Positions 29,261 through 39,151 of a stretch of DNA of 64,000 nt are shown piece by piece. Below the pieces are notes generated by a model. The model saw only the letters and a list, made by a program, of their open reading frames with translations. It did not search any database and was not told the origin of the DNA. The stretch is from NCBI GenBank assembly GCA_963748295.1, contig CAVVIH010000006.1:744001-808000 (forward strand), written 5' to 3'. This stretch comes from CAVVIH01 sp963748295. GTDB taxonomy: Bacteria > Acidobacteriota > Vicinamibacteria > Vicinamibacterales > 2-12-FULL-66-21. The first letter of the stretch is position 1, and every line of letters starts with the position of its first letter. A program made the translations under genes and the position numbers.

Positions 29261-30496
29261 TCAGAAAAATTCTCGGAAGAGTGTCTTCAGCCGGCCGGCG
29301 ACCCGGCCGAACGCGCCGGCGCCCGTTGGCCGCACCGGCTCTGCAATCTGATTGCGATGCGCATACATCACCAGGCCGACGGCGGTCGCGAACGCCGGGC
29401 TGTTGACGTGATCCGCGAGCCCGCCGACGCCCGCCGGCGCGCCGCGCCGGATTGGCAGATCGAAAATCTGCTCGGCGATCTCCGCCATCCCTTCGAGCAT
29501 CGCGCCGCCGCCGGTGAGGACGATGCCGGAGTTCAGCGACTTCTCGAACCCCGCGCGCCGGATCTCGTCCCACAACAGGTGGAAGATTTCCTCGGCCCGT
29601 GGCTGCAGGATTTCCGAGAGAATCCGCCGTGCCATCACGCGCGGCTTCCGCCCGCCGACCGAGGCGACTTCCATCGTCTCGTCCTCGTCGACCATCGCCG
29701 AGAGCGCGCACCCGCAGCGGCGCTTGATCTTCTCCGCGTCGGGAATCGGCGTGCGGAGCCCGACCGCGATGTCGTTGGTGAAGTGATCGCCGCCGACCGC
29801 CACCACACCGGTGTGCCAGAGGCTGCCCCGCTCGAAGATCGCGAAGTCGGTCGTGCCGCCGCCGATGTCGACGAGCGCGACGCCAAGCTCCCGTTCGTCC
29901 TGCGTCAGCACCGACTCGCTCGCCGCCAGCTGCTCGAGCACGGTGTCGACCACCGCGACCCCGGCGCGATTGACGCAGGCGACGATGTTCTGGGTCGACG
30001 AGGCGCTGCCGGTGACGACGTGGACGTTGACTTCGAGCCGCGCGCCCGTCATGCCGACCGGGGCGCCGATGCCGTCCTGCTCGTCGACGACGAAGTCCTG
30101 CGGCAGGACGTGGAGGATCTCGCGCCCGCTCGGCAGCGCGACCGCCTTCGCCGCGTCGATCGCGCGGCGGACGTCCTCGCGCGTGATCTCGCGGTTCTTG
30201 CCGGCCACCGCGACCACCCCTCTGCTGTTGAACGCCTTGACGTGGGCGCCCGACAGGCCGAGGTGCACCGAATCGATCTCGACGCCCGCCGTCAGCTCGG
30301 CCTCGTCGATCGCCTTTTTGATCGACTCGACGGCGGCTTCGAGGTTGACGACGACGCCGCGCCTGATGCCGCGCGAATCGGCCAGCCCGATGCCGATGAT
30401 GTCGAGGCTTCCTTCCTCTGTGGTCTCGCCGACGATGGCCGTGATCTTGGCCGTCCCGACGTCGAGCCCCACGAGGTACCGCTCTTTGCGTGCCAC
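29261..30496 (-). CDS. ftsA: cell division protein FtsA
   Basis: FtsA is the actin-like membrane anchor of FtsZ. The 411-residue protein has actin-family phosphate loops (VGLDVGTAKITAIVGE near the N terminus, VALVDIGGGTTDFAIF and GIVLTGGGAMLEG later), the 1C SHS2 subdomain, and a C-terminal basic amphipathic tail (GRLKTLFREFF) for membrane binding. It lies 10 bases after ftsQ within the dcw operon. Confidence 0.96.
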   Translation of the reverse strand: MARKERYLVGLDVGTAKITAIVGETTEEGSLDIIGIGLADSRGIRRGVVVNLEAAVESIKKAIDEAELTAGVEIDSVHLGLSGAHVKAFNSRGVVAVAGKNREITREDVRRAIDAAKAVALPSGREILHVLPQDFVVDEQDGIGAPVGMTGARLEVNVHVVTGSASSTQNIVACVNRAGVAVVDTVLEQLAASESVLTQDERELGVALVDIGGGTTDFAIFERGSLWHTGVVAVGGDHFTNDIAVGLRTPIPDAEKIKRRCGCALSAMVDEDETMEVASVGGRKPRVMARRILSEILQPRAEEIFHLLWDEIRRAGFEKSLNSGIVLTGGGAMLEGMAEIAEQIFDLPIRRGAPAGVGGLADHVNSPAFATAVGLVMYAHRNQIAEPVRPTGAGAFGRVAGRLKTLFREFF

Positions 30497-30506
30497 TCGT
30501 CTCCCC

Positions 30507-31367
30507 CTAGCCCGTTCGCCGGCTTCGGCCGGCCCCTGCCGGCGACGCCGGCTTCCCGTCCCGCTGCTTCACGTAGACGCGCTCCCCATAACGCAGATCC
30601 ACGTAGTCGATTTCCGCGACCTGGTCCCTCAATGCGGATGCGACCTCGATGTACGACTGCAGCCGCTCGCGGAACTGGTCCTCGCCGAGGTACAGCCACG
30701 CTGGATCGTCGTCGAGCAGCACCATCGCGTTGTGCACGTCGGCGACGTCGATCTGCGACAGCCGGCTGGCGAGCTTCGCGTTCGGCGCGACCGCGTCGAT
30801 CACCCGTGCGGCGAGCTGCGCGCGGGCGCGATCGATTGACGGCCGGCCGTTGCGCGGCGCCTGCACGAGACCGTCGATGATCGGCAGATCGAACGACGAA
30901 TACTGCGGGCCGTACTCGTCGATCGCCGTGCCCTCGCGATCGATGAGAAAGAGCTGGTTGCCGAGACGGCTGATGCCGAACGGGCGCCGCTCGACCACGG
31001 TGATTTCAATCGTCGACGGGAGCACCCGTCTCAGCGACACCTCGGCGACCCACGGCGAATCGAGAATGCGCTGGCGATATTTCGCGAGGTCCGCGGTGAT
31101 GATGTTGGTGCCATACAGCCCGTGGACGAGCTGCTGGACCTCGCCGGCGGACAGCCGGACCGTTCCTCGCACGGTGACCTTGCTCACCTGCAGCACGGAC
31201 GCGTTCAGCACGAGCGACAAGGCGGTGTACATCGCGTAGACGACGAGCAGCATGACGACGAACGCTCTGGCGATGCGCCACGAGAACCAGTGGCGCTTCG
31301 TCTTCCGCTTGCCGGGCTTCACCCGCGCGCGGCGGAAGTTCTTTTCTGCCGGCGCCTTCACGCCCAC
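30507..31367 (-). CDS. ftsQ: cell division protein FtsQ
   Basis: FtsQ/DivIB is a bitopic divisome protein. The 286-residue sequence has a short basic cytoplasmic tail, one membrane helix (~29-52), a POTRA domain (LQVSKVTVRGTVRLSAGEVQQLV, ~57-125), and the FtsQ beta domain (~126-270). It starts with GTG 31367 and overlaps the murC end by 10 bases. In many dcw clusters murB and/or ddl lie between murC and ftsQ; here they do not. Confidence 0.92.
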   Translation of the reverse strand: MGVKAPAEKNFRRARVKPGKRKTKRHWFSWRIARAFVVMLLVVYAMYTALSLVLNASVLQVSKVTVRGTVRLSAGEVQQLVHGLYGTNIITADLAKYRQRILDSPWVAEVSLRRVLPSTIEITVVERRPFGISRLGNQLFLIDREGTAIDEYGPQYSSFDLPIIDGLVQAPRNGRPSIDRARAQLAARVIDAVAPNAKLASRLSQIDVADVHNAMVLLDDDPAWLYLGEDQFRERLQSYIEVASALRDQVAEIDYVDLRYGERVYVKQRDGKPASPAGAGRSRRTG

Positions 31368-32800
31368 GTCTGCCGTCCTTCCGGCGGCGCCGGCTGCCCG
31401 CGTCGCAGCGCGGCGAGAATGCGGTCGGCGACCGTGGTGATGGAACCCGCGCCGAGCGTGATCACGAGATCTCCGCTGCGAACCATCGACGCAACCCGTT
31501 CCGGCAGCTCGTCAATCCCCTTGACGACCGCGACGCGATCGGGCGCGACGGCGCGCACGGCGTCGGCGAGCGCCTCGATGGTGACGCCGGCGATCGGCGG
31601 CTCCCCGGCCGGATAGATGTCTGTGAGGACGATGCGATCCGCGGCGCGCAGCGCGTTCGCGAACTCGGGCATCAGCTGCTCGGTCCTCGTGTAGCGATGC
31701 GGCTGGAACACCACGATCACCCGGCGGTCGATTCCCGCGCGCGCCGCCGCAATCACCGCGGCGATTTCGGTCGGATGATGGCCGTAATCGTCGACCACCA
31801 TCACGCCGCGCTCCTCGCCGCGCAGCTGGAAGCGGCGCTCGGCGCCTCTGAACTCGCCAAGCGCCGACGCAATCCGGGCGAACGGCACACCCAGCTCGTG
31901 CGCCACCGCAACCGCGGCAAGCGCGTTCAGCATGTTGTGGCGTCCCGGTACATTCAGATGAAGCTCGCCGAGCCTCTCCTCGTCGCCGCCCACCCCGCGC
32001 AGCGTGACCGTCGCGCGCGACGCAAACGCTTCGAGCGCCAGGCCGGACCCGATGATCCGCGCGCCCGAGATGCCGTCCTGCTGCGCGAAGCCGTAGCCAA
32101 TCACCCGCCGCGTGATTCTCGGCACGATCGTCCGCACCGGCTCGTCGTCGACGCAGGCCACCACGGCGCCGTAGAACGGCACCTCGTTGGCGAAATCGAC
32201 GAAGGCCTGCTGCAGGTTCTCCCACGTGCCGTAGCTCTCCATGTGCTCGCGATCGAGGTTCGTGATCACCGCAATCGCCGGCGACAGCTTCAGGAACGAG
32301 CGGTCGCTCTCGTCCGCCTCGACAACCATGAACTCACCGCGTCCGAGACGTGCGTTGCTGCCGAATGCGCTCAGCCGGCCGCCGATGACGGCGGTTGGAT
32401 CCAGTCCGGCTCGCTCGAGCACGAGCGCAATCATCGAGGTCGACGTGGTCTTGCCGTGGGCGCCGGCGACGGCGATGCCGTAGCGCAGCCGCATCAGCTC
32501 GGCGAGCATCTCGGCCCGCGGGATCACCGGGATGCGGCGGCGCATCGCTTCCGCGACTTCGGGATTGTCGCGGCGGATCGCCGAGGACACGACCACCACG
32601 TCCGCTGTCCCGACGTTGTCCGCCTGATGGCCAATGAACACGCGTGCACCCAGTTTCTCGAGCCGGTCGGTCACGTCCGACCGCTTCGCATCGGATCCGC
32701 TGACTTCGTAATCGAGATTGGCGAGCAGCTCCGCGATTCCGCTCATGCCGATGCCGCCAATCCCCACGAAATGGATGCGCCTGGTTCTGCCGAGCATCAA
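31358..32800 (-). CDS. murC: UDP-N-acetylmuramate-L-alanine ligase
   Basis: MurC adds the first amino acid to UDP-MurNAc. The 480-residue Mur ligase has the N-terminal UDP-binding Rossmann motif HFVGIGGIGMSGIAELL, the ATP P-loop GAHGKTTSTSM, the central metal/ATP region (NLDREHMESYG), and a C-terminal domain beginning around VDDYGHHPTEIAAVI. It overlaps murG by 4 bases. UDP-MurNAc must come from a MurB encoded elsewhere. Confidence 0.96.
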   Translation of the reverse strand: MMLGRTRRIHFVGIGGIGMSGIAELLANLDYEVSGSDAKRSDVTDRLEKLGARVFIGHQADNVGTADVVVVSSAIRRDNPEVAEAMRRRIPVIPRAEMLAELMRLRYGIAVAGAHGKTTSTSMIALVLERAGLDPTAVIGGRLSAFGSNARLGRGEFMVVEADESDRSFLKLSPAIAVITNLDREHMESYGTWENLQQAFVDFANEVPFYGAVVACVDDEPVRTIVPRITRRVIGYGFAQQDGISGARIIGSGLALEAFASRATVTLRGVGGDEERLGELHLNVPGRHNMLNALAAVAVAHELGVPFARIASALGEFRGAERRFQLRGEERGVMVVDDYGHHPTEIAAVIAAARAGIDRRVIVVFQPHRYTRTEQLMPEFANALRAADRIVLTDIYPAGEPPIAGVTIEALADAVRAVAPDRVAVVKGIDELPERVASMVRSGDLVITLGAGSITTVADRILAALRRGQPAPPEGRQTWA

Positions 32801-33882
32801 GCCGCTTCCACGAGCTCGAACACCCGATCGACGATCGCCCGCGCGGCGTCGGGCCGCGCGAACCGCCGCGCCGCCGCCGACATCGCCTGCAGGCGGCCGC
32901 TGTCCGCGACCAGGCGTTCGACCCGCTCGGCAAGCGACGCGCCGGTCAGATCCTTCTGTTCGATCATTTCCGCCGCCCCGCCGGCGACCAGCACCTCGGC
33001 GTTCTTCCGCTGGTGATCGTCGGCCGCCGTGGGCAGCGGCACGAGCACCGCCGGCACGCCGGCGGCGGTCAGTTCCGCCAGCGTCGTCGCGCCGGCCCGG
33101 CAGACGACGAGGTCGGCGTTCTTCATTTCGCGATCCATGGCGAACAGAAACGGTTCCACGCGGGCCTCGAGCCCGGCGCGGCGGTAGCCGTCCCTGACGT
33201 GTTCCAGATCGCGTTCTCCTGTCTGATGCGTGATTGCCATCCCGCCAGGGTGGGCTGCCAGCCTCGGCGCCGCCTCCACCATGGCCATGTTGATCGCGTG
33301 CGCGCCCTGGGAGCCGCCAAAGATCAGAATCCTCGGCGGCCCGATCGTGGGAGCCGCGGGCGAAGGTTCAAAGAACTCGGACCGAACCGGGTTGCCTGTG
33401 ACAAATCCCCTCCTGCCGAAGTAGCCGATCGTCGACTCGTAGGTGACCGCCGCCGCGCTGACGAACCGCGCGAGGATCCGGTTCGTCAGGCCGGGCACCG
33501 CGTTCTGCTCGAGCAGCAGCGTGGGGACGCCCCGCAGCGCTGCCGCCAGAACCACCGGCCCCGAGCTGTATCCGCCGACGCCAACGACGACGCTGGGCCG
33601 CCGGCGGGAGATGATCCGCCACGCATCGACACCGCTGAGGGGCAGCAGCGACAGCCCGCGGGCGAGCGCCGCGGGCGACATGCCCTTCAGGCCGCTGCTG
33701 CGGAGCAGATCGAGTTGAAATCCCTCGCGCGGTATCACGCGCGCCTCCATGCCTTTTGCCGTTCCCGCAAACGTCACGTCCGTATCGGGCCGTCGCCGCA
33801 GGATTTCTCTCGCCACCGCGACCCCCGGAAACAGGTGTCCGCCGGTGCCGCCGCCGGCAATCACGACGCGGATCGAGGTCAT
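32797..33882 (-). CDS. murG: undecaprenyldiphospho-muramoylpentapeptide beta-N-acetylglucosaminyltransferase
   Basis: MurG converts lipid I to lipid II at the inner membrane face. The 361-residue GT-B (GT28) protein has the N-terminal glycine-rich loop IAGGGTGGHLFPGVAVA, the acceptor-side GVGGYSSGPV and LLLEQNAVPG, and the donor-side loops FGGSQGAHAIN and ADLVVCRAGATTLAEL. ATG 33882 overlaps the ftsW stop by 4 bases. The open frame extends upstream, but that portion is an alternative frame of ftsW. Confidence 0.96.
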   Translation of the reverse strand: MTSIRVVIAGGGTGGHLFPGVAVAREILRRRPDTDVTFAGTAKGMEARVIPREGFQLDLLRSSGLKGMSPAALARGLSLLPLSGVDAWRIISRRRPSVVVGVGGYSSGPVVLAAALRGVPTLLLEQNAVPGLTNRILARFVSAAAVTYESTIGYFGRRGFVTGNPVRSEFFEPSPAAPTIGPPRILIFGGSQGAHAINMAMVEAAPRLAAHPGGMAITHQTGERDLEHVRDGYRRAGLEARVEPFLFAMDREMKNADLVVCRAGATTLAELTAAGVPAVLVPLPTAADDHQRKNAEVLVAGGAAEMIEQKDLTGASLAERVERLVADSGRLQAMSAAARRFARPDAARAIVDRVFELVEAA

Positions 33883-35024
33883 GCGCCCGGCGCATTCGGC
33901 GTCGGCAGACTGGTCGTCACCACGTGCGCCGGCGACGCATGCTGCGAAATGTTCAGCAGGATCCCCATGCCCACCATGTTGATGAGCAGCGACGATCCGC
34001 CGGCGCTGACGAATGGCAGCGGGATGCCCTTGGTCGGCAGCAGGCCGAGCACGACGCTGATGTTCAGGAGTGCCTGGAACGCCATCATCGTCGTCAGGCC
34101 GATCGCCATGAACGCGCCGAACTGATCGGGGGCGCGCATCGACGCGCGCAGCCCGCGCCAGGTGATGACGCAGAAGCACCCGACGACGACCGTCGCGCCG
34201 ATGAACCCGAGCTCCTCGGCAATCACCGCGTAGATGAAGTCGTTGTGCGGCTCCGGCAGGTAGAACAGCTTCTGCATGCCGCCCATCAGCCCGCGGCCGA
34301 GAATGCCGCCGGTGCCGACGGCAATCATCGACTGGATCATCTGGTGCCCCTTGCCGAGCGGGTCGCTCCAGGGATCGAGAAACGCTTCGACACGGCGCCA
34401 GCGATATTCCGAACCGGCCAGCAGGAGGTAGAGCGCGGGAACCGACGCGACGAACAGGCCGGCGAGGTAGCTGTAGTTGAGCCCGGCGGCGAAGACCATC
34501 ACCGAGCCGATCATCGCGATCGAAAACGCCGTGCCGAGATCCGGCTGCAGCAGAATCAGCGCCACGGTTCCGCCCAGGACGACCCCGATCGGCAGCAGCG
34601 AATGCGAGACATCGTCGATGCGATGCATGCGCCGCTCGAGCACGGCGGCGGTGAAGATGATGATGGCGAGCTTCGCCAGCTCGGACGGTTGAACGCCGAT
34701 GCCGCTGGTGACCGACAGCCACCGGGTCGCGCCATTGCGCTTGATCCCGAAGAGCACGGCGATGAGTGCGAGCGTGACGACACCCAGGAGCGTCCAGATC
34801 ACCGCCGGATCGCGATAGGTGCGGTAGTCGATCCGCATGACGATCGGCAGCGCGCAGAGTCCGATCAGCACCCAGACCGCCTGCTTCACCAGGAAGTAAT
34901 GCGGGTCGTGCATCTTCTCCATCGCCAGGACGGCCGACGCGCTGTACACCATGACGACGCTCGTGCAGACGAGCAGCAGGGTGGCGCCGAACAGCAGCTT
35001 GTCGGATTTCAGCTTTCTTGCCAT
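33879..35024 (-). CDS. ftsW: SEDS peptidoglycan polymerase FtsW
   Basis: This 381-residue protein with about ten membrane segments is the SEDS glycosyltransferase that polymerises septal glycan with FtsI. Family signatures include GIGVQPSELAKLAIIIF, LLQPDLGTAF, the aspartate-containing loop FLDPWSDPLGKGHQMIQS, and the C-terminal FVSAGGSSLLINMVGMG. It is in its usual place between murD and murG. The 245-base gap to murD upstream, the largest inside the operon, holds heptamer element 5. Confidence 0.95.
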   Translation of the reverse strand: MARKLKSDKLLFGATLLLVCTSVVMVYSASAVLAMEKMHDPHYFLVKQAVWVLIGLCALPIVMRIDYRTYRDPAVIWTLLGVVTLALIAVLFGIKRNGATRWLSVTSGIGVQPSELAKLAIIIFTAAVLERRMHRIDDVSHSLLPIGVVLGGTVALILLQPDLGTAFSIAMIGSVMVFAAGLNYSYLAGLFVASVPALYLLLAGSEYRWRRVEAFLDPWSDPLGKGHQMIQSMIAVGTGGILGRGLMGGMQKLFYLPEPHNDFIYAVIAEELGFIGATVVVGCFCVITWRGLRASMRAPDQFGAFMAIGLTTMMAFQALLNISVVLGLLPTKGIPLPFVSAGGSSLLINMVGMGILLNISQHASPAHVVTTSLPTPNAPGA

Positions 35025-35154
35025 ACTTCGCGATTCACGCGGCTAAAGGTTCGGTGAACCTCGGCCGAAACAAACGAACGTCGTGCGACAGTGCGCGCCG
35101 TTCGCGGCGCACCGCAGGATCCCGCGCGTGCGCATTTCTGCACTGCATGGGCGC

Positions 35155-35284
35155 GCGAGCAGTCAGCAGTCATCAGCCGATCGCGGGTCAAGACACCATC
35201 CTCGCAGACCGGGGCAGCCTGCGTTCCCAGCGGACGGTTCTTCACCGCAGCCATCGGACTGATGACTGCTCACTGCTCACGCGT
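35155..35284. repeat. heptanucleotide inverted-repeat element 5 inside the dcw operon
   Basis: The left arm (35155-35181) is built of AGCAGTC-type 7-mers (agcagtcagcagtcatcag). The right arm (35253-35283) is its reverse complement (ctgatgactgct, then cactgctcac), with one extra base near the tip. The loop is about 71 bases. The murD stop codon lies within the right arm. The stem of about 26 bp would form in the dcw mRNA between murD and ftsW. No gene is convincing in the surrounding gap 35025-35269. Confidence 0.85.
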
Positions 35285-36655
35285 TGAGTTCCATTCCTCC
35301 CCTAACCGCCGGACTTCCTGTTTGAACACCCGCCCGCGATCCGCGTAGTCGCGGAACATGTCGAAGCTCGCGCACGCCGGCGCGAGCACGACCGTGCTGC
35401 CGGGCGACGCCGACGCGAACGCGGTCCGCACCGCGGCCGACATGTCCGCCGCGTCGTGGACCCGCACCGAATCCGCCAGCGACTCCCGAATCAGCGGACG
35501 CGCCTCTCCGATCGCGACCACCGTCGCCCGCCGGGCGCGCAATGCCGCCGCGAGATCGGTGAAATCCCCGCCCTTGAACCGGCCGCCCAACACCACGACG
35601 AGCCCTTCGCCGAAGCTCTCGATCGCCCGGCGCGCCGCCTCGATGTTGGTGGCCTTCGAATCGTTCACGAACCGGACGCCGCCGAACTCGGCCACCAGTT
35701 CCAGCGCATGCTCGAGGCCGGTGAACCCTTCGACCGCCCGCGTCATCGCGTCGGGCGTCACGCCGGCGAGCGACGACACCGCCGCGGCGGCGAGCACGTC
35801 CGCCACCAGATGGCGGCCGAGCAGCTTCACCGCCGAGAGCGGGATCAGCGGATCTTCCGCGCCGCGCCGACGCCTGACGATGGTGTCCGCCGACAGCGCG
35901 ATGTCCGCCGCCGGATCGCCGGCGAGCGAGAACAGCACGCGCTTCGAAGGAATGCCGTCCGCGAGCGACAGCGCCTCGACGTCGTCGGCGTTGAGCACCG
36001 CCCAGTCGGTGTCGGTCTGGTTCGCGAAGATGCGGCTCTTCGCGTCCGCGTACTCCGCCACGCTGGCGTGCCGATCGAGATGGTCCGGCGAAAAGTTCAG
36101 CAGCACCGCGATCCACGGCTTGAAGGTCTCGATGCTCTCCAGCTGGAAGCTGCTCGCTTCGACCACGTGAATCGTGTCGTCGGTCGACAGATCGACCTGC
36201 GCGCTGAGCGCCTGGCCGATGTTCCCGCCGACGAGCACGCGATGGCCGCCGGCTTCGAGCATCCGGCCGGTCAGCGTGGTCGTCGTCGACTTGCCCTTCG
36301 TGCCGGTAATCGCCACCACCTTGCCGCGCAGCCACCGCGACGCGAGCTCGAGCTCGCCGATGACGGGGATCCCCGCCTGGCGCGCGCGCTCGATCACCGG
36401 CTGTCGCGACGGTACGCCGGGACTGAGGACGACGAGATCCGCTTCGGTGAACGTCGCGTCGCGATGGCCGCCGAGCTCCAGCGTCACACCAGAGGCGCGC
36501 AGCTCGTCCGCCTGCTCGAGGCTCTCGCGCACGTCCGTCAGCGTCACCGTCGCGCCTCGGCGCACCAGCAGCTCCGCGGCGGCAATGCCGCTCCGCGCCG
36601 CACCCACGACGGTGACGCGCTTGCCACGCACGGAGAAGGCGGTGGTTTCCGTCAT
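35270..36655 (-). CDS. murD: UDP-N-acetylmuramoylalanine-D-glutamate ligase
   Basis: MurD adds D-Glu to UDP-MurNAc-L-Ala. The 461-residue protein has the N-terminal domain (VTVVGAARSGIAAAELL), the ATP P-loop VVAITGTKGKSTTTTLTG, the central LNFSPDHLDRH, and a C-terminal domain with RFVNDSKATNIEAARRAIE, the MurD signature. It overlaps mraY by 4 bases. Its stop codon is inside heptamer element 5, so the element contributes the last residues (NSTREQ). Confidence 0.96.
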   Translation of the reverse strand: MTETTAFSVRGKRVTVVGAARSGIAAAELLVRRGATVTLTDVRESLEQADELRASGVTLELGGHRDATFTEADLVVLSPGVPSRQPVIERARQAGIPVIGELELASRWLRGKVVAITGTKGKSTTTTLTGRMLEAGGHRVLVGGNIGQALSAQVDLSTDDTIHVVEASSFQLESIETFKPWIAVLLNFSPDHLDRHASVAEYADAKSRIFANQTDTDWAVLNADDVEALSLADGIPSKRVLFSLAGDPAADIALSADTIVRRRRGAEDPLIPLSAVKLLGRHLVADVLAAAAVSSLAGVTPDAMTRAVEGFTGLEHALELVAEFGGVRFVNDSKATNIEAARRAIESFGEGLVVVLGGRFKGGDFTDLAAALRARRATVVAIGEARPLIRESLADSVRVHDAADMSAAVRTAFASASPGSTVVLAPACASFDMFRDYADRGRVFKQEVRRLGEEWNSTREQ

Positions 36656-37741
36656 CTGAGCTTCAACGTCGCGAGACTGAAGAGCGCGAAGATGATCGCG
36701 ACGATCAGGAACCGGGTGATGACCTTCGGCTCGCTCCAGCCAATCAGCTCGAAATGATGATGGAGCGGCGCCATGCGGAACACGCGCTTGCCTGTGGTCT
36801 TGAACGAAGCGACCTGGATGATCACCGACAGCGCTTCGAGCACGAACACGCCGGCGACCATCGGCAGCAGCAGCTCCTGCTTGATGACCAGGGCGACGGT
36901 GCCCAGCGCGCCGCCGAGCGCGAGCGACCCGACGTCGCCCATGAAGATTTCAGCGGGATAGCAGTTGTACCAGAGGAACGCGAGGCTCGCCCCCACCAGC
37001 GCGCCGCAGAACACCGTCACCTCGGCGGCGAGCGAGTTGAGCTTGACCAGCTGCAGGTAGTCGGCAAAGACGACGTGCGTCGACACGTAGGCGAGCGCCG
37101 TGAACGCTGCCGCCGAAACCGCGAACACGCTGATCGCGAGCCCGTCAAGGCCGTCAGTCAGGTTCACCATGTTGGTGGAGCCGACCAGCACGATCATCGC
37201 GAAGACGACGTAGAACCAGCCGAGATCCGGAATCAGGCCCTTGAAGAACGGAAAGATCAGCCGCGTATTGAACAACTGGAACTGGTTCGCAAAGACGAGC
37301 GAGTGCGATGCCGAGCAGCAGCCCGACAAAGGCCTGCCAGAACATCTTGTAGCGCGGCCGCAGCCCGTGATGCGTGCGCCGTACGATCTTGAGATAGTCG
37401 TCGGCAAAGCCAATCGCGCCGAAAGCGGTCGTCGACACCATCGTGACCCAGATGAACGGGTTCGCGAGGTTCGCCCAGATCAGCGTCGGCACGAGCACCG
37501 ATGTCAGGATCAACAGGCCGCCCATCGTCGGCGTCCCAGCCTTGGTGCGGTGCGTCGCCGGACCTTCCTGGCGGATCACCTGCCCGATCTGGAACTCGCG
37601 CAGCTTGCGGATCATCCACGGGCCGAAAAACAGACCGATGGCAAGCGCCGTGAGGCTGGCCGCAGCGGTACGGAACGTGATGTAGCGCGTCACGTTCAGC
37701 ACCGGCCAGTACGGCGACAGGTGGTGGAGGTGGTACAGCAT
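36652..37741 (-). CDS. mraY: phospho-N-acetylmuramoyl-pentapeptide-transferase (MraY), frame broken by a 1-base insertion
   Basis: MraY makes lipid I from UDP-MurNAc-pentapeptide and undecaprenyl phosphate. Restored, it is 362 residues with ten membrane segments. The first part runs from MLYHLHHLSPYWPVL through the family motifs KAGTPTMGGL and FGAIGFADDYLKI. The rest, in another frame, carries LTDGLDGLA, the MGDVGSLALGGALG catalytic motif, and PLHHHFELIGW. One extra base near 37300 (GCACTCGCTCGTC) separates them. ATG 37741 overlaps the murF stop as TGATG. All catalytic motifs are intact, so a read error is likely. Confidence 0.93.
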
Positions 37742-39150
37742 CAGGCGAACTCCGCCTTGAGACGCTCCACCACGAAGTCCGTCCCGATCCCGCGCGAGCC
37801 CTTCACCAGCACGAGATCGCCGGGGCGCACGCGCGCCGCCACAACGTCCGCGGCTTCCTGCTTCGTCGCTACGTGAAGCACGTTTGCGGCGGTCATCCCC
37901 GCCGCGACGGCTGCATCTGCCAGCGCCCGGGCCGCCGTCCCGCCGACGGCAATCAGAATGTCGACGCCGGCGTCTGCTGCCGCCCGTCCGCATTCGGTGT
38001 GCAGGCGGCTGGCATGCGCGCCGAGCTCCAGCATCTCGCCGAGAACAGCGACCTTCCTCGCGCAACCCTGTGCGGATCCCACCAGCTCGAGCGCGCGATT
38101 CAGCGCGGACGGACTCGAGTTGTACGAGTCGTCGATGAGCGTGATGCCGCCCGGCAGGCGCAGCAGCTCACCGCGATGCACCGCCGGCGTCAGCGTTGCG
38201 GCCCGCTCGCGGATCGACTCCAGTGAGATGCCGAACTCCAACGCGGTCGCCGTAGCGGCCAGGACGTTGGACAGGTTGCCGAGCCCGAGCAGCGGCGTGG
38301 TCAAGTCCATCTCGCCCTGCTTCGTTCGCACGCGGGCGCGCGTGCCCTCGAGCCCGCGCAGCTCGACGTCGAAGGCGCCGACATCCGCGGTGGTGTTCAT
38401 GCCGAACGTCACCACCCGTCCCGTGAACTTGCCGACCCGCGCCATCACGCGCGCATCGGCGGCGTTCGCCACCAGCACGCTGTCGCCGCTCGCGTGCTCC
38501 AGGATCTCGGCCTTCGCGTCGGCGATGGCGTCGGCGGATGCGAAGAAGCCGAGGTGCGCGTCGCCGACGTTCGTCCACAACCGGAACTCGGGCTCGGCGA
38601 TCTCGACGAGCGTCCTGATTTCTCCCGGATGGTTCATGCCGAGCTCGACGACGGCGACGTCCGGCCGCGCGCGCAGCTCGAGCAGCGAGAGCGGCAGGCC
38701 GATGTGATTGTTCAAGTTCCCCTTGTTCCTGAATACGCGATGCTTTGCCGCGAGGAACTCCGCGGTGATTTCCTTCGTGGTCGTCTTTCCCGCGCTCCCG
38801 GTAATCGCGACGACCTTCGCTCCGGAGCGCCTCCGTACGTCTCTCGCGACGAGCTGCAGCGCGCGCGTCGTATCCGCGACCCGAACGACCACGGCATCCG
38901 GTCGCCCGCCCTCGATCGCTCCGGCTCCGGCGGCGTCGACGACGACGCCCAGCGCGCCCCGGTCGAGCGCGCTCGCGGCGAACTGGTGGCCGTCGAACCG
39001 CTCGCCGCGAATCGCCACGAACAGATCGCCCGGCGCGAGCGTCCTCGAGTCGATCGACAGCCGACCGACCGGGGTCGACGCCTCGCCGCGGACGACTTCT
39101 CCGCCGCTGGCGGCGGCAATCGCTCCCGCGGTCAGCGCGAGGATCTCCAC
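37741..39150 (-). CDS. murF: UDP-N-acetylmuramoyl-tripeptide-D-alanyl-D-alanine ligase
   Basis: MurF completes the pentapeptide by adding D-Ala-D-Ala. This ~469-residue ligase has an N-terminal UDP-binding domain (RLSIDSRTLAPGDLFVAIRG), the P-loop VVAITGSAGKTTTKEIT, NNHIGLPLSLL, MNHPGEI, and the signature LIDDSYNSSPSALNRAL. GTG 39150 starts next to the murE stop and gives the usual N terminus. A GTG at 39189 would add 13 residues and overlap murE by 38 bases. No ddl lies in the cluster, so the dipeptide is supplied from elsewhere. Confidence 0.95.
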   Translation of the reverse strand: MEILALTAGAIAAASGGEVVRGEASTPVGRLSIDSRTLAPGDLFVAIRGERFDGHQFAASALDRGALGVVVDAAGAGAIEGGRPDAVVVRVADTTRALQLVARDVRRRSGAKVVAITGSAGKTTTKEITAEFLAAKHRVFRNKGNLNNHIGLPLSLLELRARPDVAVVELGMNHPGEIRTLVEIAEPEFRLWTNVGDAHLGFFASADAIADAKAEILEHASGDSVLVANAADARVMARVGKFTGRVVTFGMNTTADVGAFDVELRGLEGTRARVRTKQGEMDLTTPLLGLGNLSNVLAATATALEFGISLESIRERAATLTPAVHRGELLRLPGGITLIDDSYNSSPSALNRALELVGSAQGCARKVAVLGEMLELGAHASRLHTECGRAAADAGVDILIAVGGTAARALADAAVAAGMTAANVLHVATKQEAADVVAARVRPGDLVLVKGSRGIGTDFVVERLKAEFA

Positions 39151-39151
39151 C

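Noticed and set aside
27920..30880. 986-codon plus-strand open frame over ftsZ, ftsA and part of ftsQ
   Set aside because: Shadow of conserved genes on the other strand; composition-driven by high GC at third positions.
35009..35254. 81-codon minus-strand open frame in the murD-ftsW gap
   Set aside because: No ribosome-binding site or family resemblance, it includes one arm of the heptamer repeat, and the composition is not protein-like.
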